Origin: Nostocales cyanobacterium HT-58-2
Lineage (GTDB): Bacteria > Cyanobacteriota > Cyanobacteriia > Cyanobacteriales > Nostocaceae
Length of the DNA stretch: 64,000 nt
Reading direction: 5' to 3'
Assembly (NCBI GenBank): GCA_002163975.1
Contig: CP019636.1
Location: forward strand, 745,001 to 809,000
Shown: positions 58,515 through 64,000 of the stretch, piece after piece
Numbering within the stretch: the stretch's first letter is position 1
Layout: each line of letters opens with the position of its first letter
Position numbers and translations under genes: made by a program
The notes under the pieces: generated by a model
What the model was told of the DNA's origin: nothing
Databases searched by the model: none
What the model saw: only the letters and a program-made list of their open reading frames with translations

Positions 58515-58910
58515 ATGAAAAAATTTATTATTGCTACTCTAGTAACTTTAACTACTACTGCTGGATTTTTTATCAATACCCAGATCGTTCAAGCTCATCC
58601 TCGACGTTACTATCACTATCTCCCATATAGACACTATCCACTGTATGGATATCCATTTAGATATTGTTATCCAGTAACAAACTGGTCTGTTGACGAAGAC
58701 CCTGCCTATCATCCTCAAGCTTACGCTGACGGCTATCGTCAAGGACAACAAAGTGCTAAAAATGGAGACAAATACAAGCCACGTACTGCTGGTGGTGAAT
58801 TTAGTCGTGGTTTTGATGACGGTTATTACGGTAGGGCATTTTCTGGTCAAAAACAAACCGTTCCCAACGAATATAAGCCGTACACTACCTCAGAATGCAG
58901 TTGGTATTGA
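58515..58910 (+). CDS. exported Tyr/His-rich hypothetical protein
   Basis: The 131-residue protein begins with a Sec signal peptide (KKFIIATLVTLTTTAGFFI, cleavage after VQA). The mature part is rich in Tyr, His, Arg and Pro (HPRRYYHYLPYRHYPLYGY) and then has a YADGYRQGQQSAKNG and GGEFSRGFDDGYYGRAF block of the type seen in small glycine-rich secreted proteins. Function is unknown. Its last 26 bp overlap the end of the minus-strand gene below. Confidence 0.7.
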   Translation: MKKFIIATLVTLTTTAGFFINTQIVQAHPRRYYHYLPYRHYPLYGYPFRYCYPVTNWSVDEDPAYHPQAYADGYRQGQQSAKNGDKYKPRTAGGEFSRGFDDGYYGRAFSGQKQTVPNEYKPYTTSECSWY

Positions 58911-59328
58911 CTCTGCTCAGAGTAAAACCTAGTTTCTCAAAGAACCAAGTTTCTTTATGCGATGCCTTCTTACAGCAATGAAAGCAGAAAGCCCACACGT
59001 TGAAGGTGTGGGGACGCCAGACACCTACGGAGGAGCCAGTGCGGTCTTGGGGAGCCAGTGCGTTGCGCGGGTTCCCCGCGTTGTAGCACCTGGCGTGTTT
59101 CCCCAAGTGGAGCATCTGGCGTTGGAAACCCTCCTTCAGTGCTGACTCATGAATGCGTTGCAGCTTTAGCTGCCGTGCCCATGTTTCAACGAATTCGGAC
59201 AAACAGAGTTTCTCAGCCGCCGCCGCTTCTTGAAGGTTTTGATAGGCTGTGTCCGTTAATCCAATGGCTCGCTTCTTCTTAATTCCTTCATACAAAATAG
59301 GTACGTTCTTCAATCTTTTCTTGCCCAT
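58885..59328 (-). CDS. small ribbon-helix-helix-like protein with repeat-derived tail
   Basis: The 147-residue frame has a conserved-looking first half: GKKRLKNVPILYEGIKKKRA, IGLTDTAYQNLQEAAAAEKL and SLSEFVETWARQ-like CLSEFVETWARQL, as in small cyanobacterial DNA-binding or antitoxin-like proteins. From about residue 68 the text becomes Cys/His/Trp-rich without family character, exactly where the GCCAGTGC repeat (59,032-59,135) begins on the other strand. The natural 3' end was probably replaced by the repeat. Function is inferred only from the fold type. Confidence 0.55.
   Translation of the reverse strand: MGKKRLKNVPILYEGIKKKRAIGLTDTAYQNLQEAAAAEKLCLSEFVETWARQLKLQRIHESALKEGFQRQMLHLGKHARCYNAGNPRNALAPQDRTGSSVGVWRPHTFNVWAFCFHCCKKASHKETWFFEKLGFTLSRVNTNCILR
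59032..59135. repeat. dispersed repeat, GGAGCCAGTGC...ACTGGCG type, nested copy
   Basis: Two GGAGCCAGTGCG starts (59,032 and 59,050) enclose GCGGGTTCCCCGCG, and two closing units follow (CACCTGGCGT at 59,088 and CATCTGGCGT at 59,114), so one copy seems to be inserted in another. It is related to 29,376 and 41,829. Confidence 0.65.
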
Positions 59329-59345
59329 GTTCGCGACTCTTTAGT

Positions 59346-59812
59346 TCTTGGTGTTATACTAATTGTAGCGACAGGTGAAAGTCCAAGACAGGGTGTCCGG
59401 CAAATAGGGTTGAGCCTTTTGGCAGACAGTACCCCACTCCGTGGTCGAATCACAATACTTGCTGCTCGGTGGTGAAGTCGAGTTAAAACATAGCCAGAGT
59501 TTCTAACAGAAACCAAATCCAGAAAAAGCAAAATAATTTCAGAAATTAAGGTATCGTGGGGCGCACGAAAACCAGGGAAATGACAGAACCAGCTTCTAAG
59601 GCACTGTCTACAAGTACCTAACGCTTGGGGATGATGAAGCCCTCTGGGGCTATCTAAATCAAGCTCAAAACTTGGTTCAATAGAACGGGTTTTTGGTTTG
59701 AGGACTGCTCGCAAGAGATAGATAGTTTGAAGGTACGTCAATGAACCAAGAATCCCACGGCTTTATACCACATTGGAGCGAAGCGAAATGTGGTAGCCGT
59801 GGGAGCGTCAAT
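59346..59812 (+). mobile_element. probable non-autonomous IS605-superfamily element with omega-RNA-like 5' part
   Basis: The right end has the layout of cyanobacterial IS605-type elements: ACCAAGAATCCCACGGC, a long hairpin (CCACATT...AATGTGG inside CCCACGG...CCGTGGG) and GAGCGTCAA, ending near 59812. The 5' part (GCGACAGGTGAAAGTCC, GACAGGGTGTCCGGC, GTTGAGCCTTTTGGC) is GC-rich and highly foldable on the plus strand, like the omega-RNA that precedes iscB or isrB genes. No protein gene lies between. The class (IscB-type versus TnpB-type) is my inference; edges are approximate. Confidence 0.45.
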
Positions 59813-59906
59813 TCTGCCTTTGTTTTTGACCTCTTAGCCAACTTCAGTAACTTGGGGTTGGCAATTGAGCTAAACATATGTTATTTTGTTATATTAGTGT
59901 AGCTAA

Positions 59907-59980
<74 letters not shown>

Positions 59981-60161
59981 TATGTGTTGTACAGTGACTA
60001 ATTAATTGTCATCCACAGCAGATTATGTCGATGCCAGATTGTTTGTCCGCGTTGACAAATTACTGCCACTTGGCATGGAACTAGCGAAGACACTGACTTG
60101 GAAATTGAGGCTGAGAAAGTTTACCCTATAACTGTTTAGGTCGTCATCTTGGTAAGTCTTC

Positions 60162-61553
60162 ATGGTCGAGCAAGGAAGCCAGTCACCGTCTAGTAATCAA
60201 ACTATTGCAGACGAGATGACAACTTATCTTCAAGCATGTCTGGCAAATCGCTACTTCATGGGGTCGGTATTGGTTGCCCGTGCAGGTGAAGTACTCTTGA
60301 GTGCAGGCTACGGCATGGCTAACCTGGAACATGATGTTCCTAATACACCTTTGACAAAGTTTCGCATCGGTTCCATTACCAAGCAGTTCACCGCAACAGC
60401 AATTCTGCAACTTCAGGAGCAAGGTTTGCTATCGGTGCATCAAAAGATTTCAACTTATTTGCCCGACTACCCTAACGGCGAGCAAATTACCATACATCAA
60501 CTGCTCAACCACACTTCAGGGATTCCTAGCTTCACTCTCCTTGATAACTTCGAGCAGATAACGAAAATCAAAGTAACCTTGGATGATTTGATTGCCCGGT
60601 TTAGTGGTGAACCACTAGAGTTTACGCCAGGTGAACGCTACTGCTACACCAACTCTGGCTACGTGGTACTCACCAAGATTATTGAAATACTCTCCGGTCA
60701 CTCCTACGCCGATTATCTGCAACACCAGATTCTGGAGCCTTTAGGAATGGTCAACTCAGGCTATGATCGGCAAGAGGCGATTTTGCCCCATCGAGCTTCG
60801 GGCTATGTTTTCTCTGGTGTTACCTATCAAAATGCAAATTTTGTCGATATGTCATGGCCATCGGGTGCTGGAGGAATGTACTCAACGATTGAAGATCTTT
60901 ATAAGTGGGAACAAGGGCTTTATACCGATGCAGGATTGAGCGCCAACTCCAGAGAAATGATGTTTACACCAAAGGTCGTGATTCTTGAAAAAGAAGACGG
61001 CAAAGGAGCTTACCACGGTTATGGCGGAATTATATGTACCCACTTAGAACGCAAACTTCTGTACACTGGTGGCGGGATTGATGGCTTCAGCACTCGCATT
61101 GCTAGATATCCAGATGAGCAAATTTCTATTATTGTGCTTACTAACATTGACGCAGCAGTAGTAGCACCAGTTGTACCTATTGCGAATGATTTAGCTGCCA
61201 TTTTGTTTGGTAAACCTTACGATCTGCCTAAGCAACGGCAAGTGATTGAACTTGATCCTGCCATTTATGATGCCTACATAGGGCAATATGAGCTAGAGTC
61301 AGGATTGGTCATGACCGTTACAAAAGAGTCTAATCGCATTTTTACTCAATGGGCTGGACTTGAACGAGTTGAAATGTTTCCGGAGTCCTCAACAAAGTTT
61401 TTTTTGAAGGTGATAAACGCTCAACGCACATTCTCAGTAGATGAGACAGGCAAGGCATCAGGTGTAATCCTACATCAAGGTGAACTAGATCGGGGTGGAG
61501 GAGAGCGTATGGTAACTAGTCGTCCCAGAAAAATAGATGAAAGCCAGTATTAA
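60162..61553 (+). CDS. serine hydrolase of the beta-lactamase/penicillin-binding-protein fold
   Basis: The 463-residue protein has the class C/PBP-like motifs: SITK (S-x-x-K, in RIGSITKQFTATA), YTNSG (Y-x-N) and TGGGIDGF in place of the third box. A C-terminal lipocalin-like domain (YIGQYELESGLVMTVT) follows. No signal peptide is seen. The last residues SRPRKIDESQY come from an IS5-like insertion; the original gene would have ended TRVN. Whether it hydrolyses beta-lactams, esters or peptides cannot be told. The start is ATG. Confidence 0.88.
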   Translation: MVEQGSQSPSSNQTIADEMTTYLQACLANRYFMGSVLVARAGEVLLSAGYGMANLEHDVPNTPLTKFRIGSITKQFTATAILQLQEQGLLSVHQKISTYLPDYPNGEQITIHQLLNHTSGIPSFTLLDNFEQITKIKVTLDDLIARFSGEPLEFTPGERYCYTNSGYVVLTKIIEILSGHSYADYLQHQILEPLGMVNSGYDRQEAILPHRASGYVFSGVTYQNANFVDMSWPSGAGGMYSTIEDLYKWEQGLYTDAGLSANSREMMFTPKVVILEKEDGKGAYHGYGGIICTHLERKLLYTGGGIDGFSTRIARYPDEQISIIVLTNIDAAVVAPVVPIANDLAAILFGKPYDLPKQRQVIELDPAIYDAYIGQYELESGLVMTVTKESNRIFTQWAGLERVEMFPESSTKFFLKVINAQRTFSVDETGKASGVILHQGELDRGGGERMVTSRPRKIDESQY

Positions 61554-62943
61554 GAGGGAGTTCAGAGAGAGAAACTGTGTGTAAGATTGCCAGAAAATCT
61601 TCCAAAGCTTGAAAAAGCAGGTGAACATGAGCGGTAATTTTGGGGAAAATAGGACACCAGTAGAAGGAATAAAACAACCTTTACTGGAGAGTCAACTAAA
61701 TCTAGAACATCCGTTAGTCAAACTGGCTAAGGCTTTGGATTGGCAGTACTTTGAGCAAGAGTTTAGAACAGCAACCACAACAGATGTAGGCCGCCCAGCA
61801 TTGTCGAGTCGGTTGTTAGTGGGGCTGCATTACTTGAAAGCACTGTACGATGAGAGCGATGAATCAGTAGTGGAGAAATGGGTAGAAAATCCCTATTGGC
61901 AGTACTTTTGCGGAGAACAAACCTTTCAACATGAATTACCTTGTCATCCTACGAGCTTGGTGAAGTGGCGGCAGCGAGTTGGAGCACAAGGGGTAGAAAA
62001 ACTGCTCAAAGGTGTGCTAAAGACTGCCCAACAGCAAAAAGCCCTAAAGCCGAGTGAGATTAAGCGCGTGAATGTCGATACCACAGTGCAAGAGAAAGCG
62101 ATTGCCTTTGCTACTGATGCGCGGTTGTATGACAAAGCGCGACGAGCATTGGTACGCGCCGCCCAGAAACAGCAAATCAAACTGCGTCAGAACTATTCAC
62201 GCTTAGGTAAACAAGCATTATTTCGTCAAAGCCGCTATGCAGTGGCACAACAAGGCGGCCGGGCTCGTAAACAAACACAAAAATTGCGTACCTATTTGGG
62301 AAGAGTGATTCGGGACATTGAGCGAAAATTACCGAACCCATCACCAATGTTGGCATCCCTGCTACAGCGCGCTAAACGCATTTACCAACAAAAACGCAAT
62401 GATTCTGCCAAACTTTACAGTGTTCATGCTCCAGAGGTCGAATGTATCGCCAAGGGTAAGGTCAATAAAAAATACGAATTTGGTTGCAAAGTAGCAGTTG
62501 TGACGACGCATTGTAGCAACTGGATTGTCGGTATTGATGCCCAGCACGGTAACCCTTATGATGGCGCAACCCTTGCTCCTGCATTGCTTCAAGTCGAGAA
62601 CCTCACTCACGTTCAACCTCAACAGGCGATTGTAGACCAAGGATTTCGTGGCCGCACACATCATCCGCAAGGGGTACAAGTGTTCATTGGTGGCAGCCGC
62701 AAGCGAGCAGGTTTTCTCAAACGACTGCTCAAACGTCGTAGTGCTATTGAACCTCTCATTGGACATATCAAACATGATCACCGGATGCAGCGCAATTACC
62801 TGCAAGGTCAAGTTGGCGAGCGCATCAATTCTTTTTTGGCTGGCTGTGGATTTAACCTCCGAAAGCTTTACCGCTTTTTTGTGACTGCTCCACTGATTCA
62901 CCTTGTAGCTTAGATTACTATCCTTTTATTTTTCAGGGACGAC
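61519..62943 (+). mobile_element. IS5-like insertion sequence, complete, with 6-bp target duplication
   Basis: The element is 1,425 bp. Ends are inverted repeats GTCGTCCC-A-GAAAAATA (61519) and, reversed from 62943, GTCGTCCC-T-GAAAAATA, differing at one base. TAACTA flanks both sides (61513-61518 and 62944-62949) as a direct duplication. The intact repeat and duplication suggest a recent insertion. One transposase gene fills it. Confidence 0.85.
61627..62913 (+). CDS. IS5-family DDE transposase
   Basis: The 428-residue transposase (frame open from TTG 61609) has the usual DDE pattern: first Asp in VNVDTTVQEKA, second in AIVDQGFRGRTH and Glu in RRSAIEPLIGHIKHDHRM, with the DUF772-like N-terminal part (LLVGLHYLKALYDES, TSLVKWRQRVG). 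It cuts and pastes its own element. No frameshift or stop is present, so it may be active. Confidence 0.9.
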   Translation: MSGNFGENRTPVEGIKQPLLESQLNLEHPLVKLAKALDWQYFEQEFRTATTTDVGRPALSSRLLVGLHYLKALYDESDESVVEKWVENPYWQYFCGEQTFQHELPCHPTSLVKWRQRVGAQGVEKLLKGVLKTAQQQKALKPSEIKRVNVDTTVQEKAIAFATDARLYDKARRALVRAAQKQQIKLRQNYSRLGKQALFRQSRYAVAQQGGRARKQTQKLRTYLGRVIRDIERKLPNPSPMLASLLQRAKRIYQQKRNDSAKLYSVHAPEVECIAKGKVNKKYEFGCKVAVVTTHCSNWIVGIDAQHGNPYDGATLAPALLQVENLTHVQPQQAIVDQGFRGRTHHPQGVQVFIGGSRKRAGFLKRLLKRRSAIEPLIGHIKHDHRMQRNYLQGQVGERINSFLAGCGFNLRKLYRFFVTAPLIHLVA

Positions 62944-62949
62944 TAACTA

Positions 62950-63369
62950 GAGTGAATTAGAGGTGTGTTTTGCATAGAAGCTCATATGAAGGCGCTGCTC
63001 AATGATTTGAGTGTGCCTACAAGTTGTAACAAAGCATCCATCTCTAAGGCATTCCCCTTGGTAGTACTAGAACTCAGGCATTTGTAACATCCGTATTAGT
63101 AAATGGCTGTCGTTTAGCTTCGTGCGATCGCCTGTACGTGTGTACGTGACTCTTTATATGCCTCGTGTCCTGCTGCGATATCTTGGAAACCTTGGAACCC
63201 ACATTAAAGTCAGTACAAGAGAGTAGCAGAAAACCGATAGAAGTTGTCAGCAAATTTTTAAGTCTGATTCCGGAATGGCTGTAACTCTCAGTGTAGTTAC
63301 ATAGCGATTGGATTTAATTGAACACAAAATCTCAACTAACTTGTATATTTAATAACTCTCAACACTCCT
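62950..63369. other. intergenic region after the insertion sequence
   Basis: Its first bases AGAGTGAATTAG are the original 3' end of the serine-hydrolase gene. The rest (about 410 nt) holds no gene or repeat I can identify. Confidence 0.6.
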
Positions 63370-63753
63370 ATGGATAAGTTTTTGCTAATTCAATTTAAAT
63401 TCGACACTCGTAGCTTGCTAAAATTTGGTTTGCTGACCCTGGCGGTATCATTCTCGCTGGGAGCTTACACTCAGGCAAATGCTCAATCCGCTCCACAACA
63501 AGAAGTTGAAGTTATATCGGTTCCACCACAAGAAGCATACTATGTAGAGAAGACACAAGCTGCTTCTCCTAGTAATAATACGACTTCTCAAAATGGGAAA
63601 ACTTTGGGTCACAGCACAGCATGGCCTCGGATTTCCAACAGATCAGAAAATTTGCACAGTTCTAAAAAGACAGCAAATTCTCTCACCAATCCTCTTAACT
63701 CATCGAGCAATACCAAGTCATATACAAAGGTCTTAAAACCCTTCTCCATGTAG
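63370..63753 (+). CDS. exported hypothetical protein
   Basis: The 127-residue protein has an N-terminal signal segment (FGLLTLAVSFSLGAYTQANA, cleavage after ANA at about 39) preceded by an unusually long basic lead. The mature part is Ser/Asn/Gln/Thr-rich and looks disordered. No family was recognised. The start is ATG at 63370; a later start is not available before the hydrophobic core. Confidence 0.6.
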   Translation: MDKFLLIQFKFDTRSLLKFGLLTLAVSFSLGAYTQANAQSAPQQEVEVISVPPQEAYYVEKTQAASPSNNTTSQNGKTLGHSTAWPRISNRSENLHSSKKTANSLTNPLNSSSNTKSYTKVLKPFSM

Positions 63754-64000
63754 GATACCTTTACGTCAACCCTCTCAAGTAAGAAATTTAAACGAGTTGA
63801 TATGATCTGGAATTGACTAACAATGTTATATCGTTTCTTTAACTTTTTTTAAGAGCAAGAAATAAGTATATACCTAGAGAAAGAATACTTGTATATCTAA
63901 AAACAGATATTGTACAATAATACAGGGCTTAAAATATAATAAAATTCCGTCAAAAAAAGTGTCTTAAGAAAAAAATTGATAAATTTTCTCATCCTTAAAT
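63754..64000. other. AT-rich end of the window
   Basis: No gene, RNA or repeat is seen in the last 247 nt. Confidence 0.5.

Noticed and set aside
59355..59480. Start of a group II intron (GCGACAGGTGAAAGTCC resembles an intron 5' end)
   Set aside because: No reverse transcriptase and no domain V hairpin with AGC/AGY bulge were found; the right end fits an IS605-type element better.
59310..59741. 143-codon minus-strand frame over the omega-RNA-like element
   Set aside because: The translation has no protein character and the region looks like structured RNA on the other strand.

Overview
The window comes from a filamentous, heterocyst-forming cyanobacterium (Nostocales). The reasons are the frequent HIP1 octamer GCGATCGC, a 16S-tRNA-Ile-tRNA-Ala-23S rRNA operon, a carboxysome shell protein gene, the heterocyst genes hetZ and patU side by side, many paired short repeats between genes, and several cyanobacteria-typical small families (DUF4336, DUF4168, Uma2). 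Species cannot be fixed from the sequence alone.

Layout. 1-2.9 kb: rRNA operon on the minus strand (23S 5' end, tRNA-Ala, tRNA-Ile, 16S) with its promoter at about 2.85 kb. 3-10 kb: housekeeping genes on the plus strand (nadC, a DUF4336 gene, argS, two Uma2 genes, mmsA) and a convergent DUF2087 gene. 10-24 kb: a small exported beta-rich protein, a WD40 protein with an unassigned N-terminal half, a DhaM-HPr-EnzymeI fusion, a type-B carboxylesterase homologue lacking its serine nucleophile, and an exporter pair (cyclic-nucleotide-binding/C39-like/ABC protein plus HlyD adaptor). 24-29.3 kb: DUF427, a LuxR-type regulator, a spondin-domain protein, DUF4168, holA. 29.5-33 kb: a three-gene ABC importer of the phosphonate/selenate type. 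33-41 kb: a peroxiredoxin-glutaredoxin fusion, ferredoxin, GNAT, and a minus-strand polysaccharide operon (glycosyltransferase, ABC exporter, glycosyltransferase-methyltransferase, polysaccharide deacetylase). 41-48 kb: a lone ccmK, a glycosyltransferase, hetZ, and patU cut in two by a TnpB-only insertion sequence. 48-57 kb: Crp-type regulator, M61 peptidase, rubredoxin, monooxygenase-fold protein, P-type ATPase, divergent MetK, LD-carboxypeptidase. 57-64 kb: small hypothetical genes, a probable ORF-less omega-RNA-type element, tRNA-Val, a serine hydrolase whose last codons were replaced by an IS5-like insertion, and an exported hypothetical protein.

The strongest observations concern mobile DNA reshaping genes. 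A 1.45-kb TnpB element splits the heterocyst-patterning gene patU; removing it restores one continuous reading frame after the pentamer TTAAC. An IS5-like element with a 6-bp target duplication (TAACTA) replaced only the last three residues of a hydrolase. A 0.46-kb element near tRNA-Val has an IS605-type right end and a structured 5' part but no protein gene. Intergenic-type filler repeats also sit in frame inside linkers of at least three proteins, and a GGAGCCAGTGC...ACTGGCG repeat family occurs four times. All functional names rest on reading the translated sequences; no database search was run.
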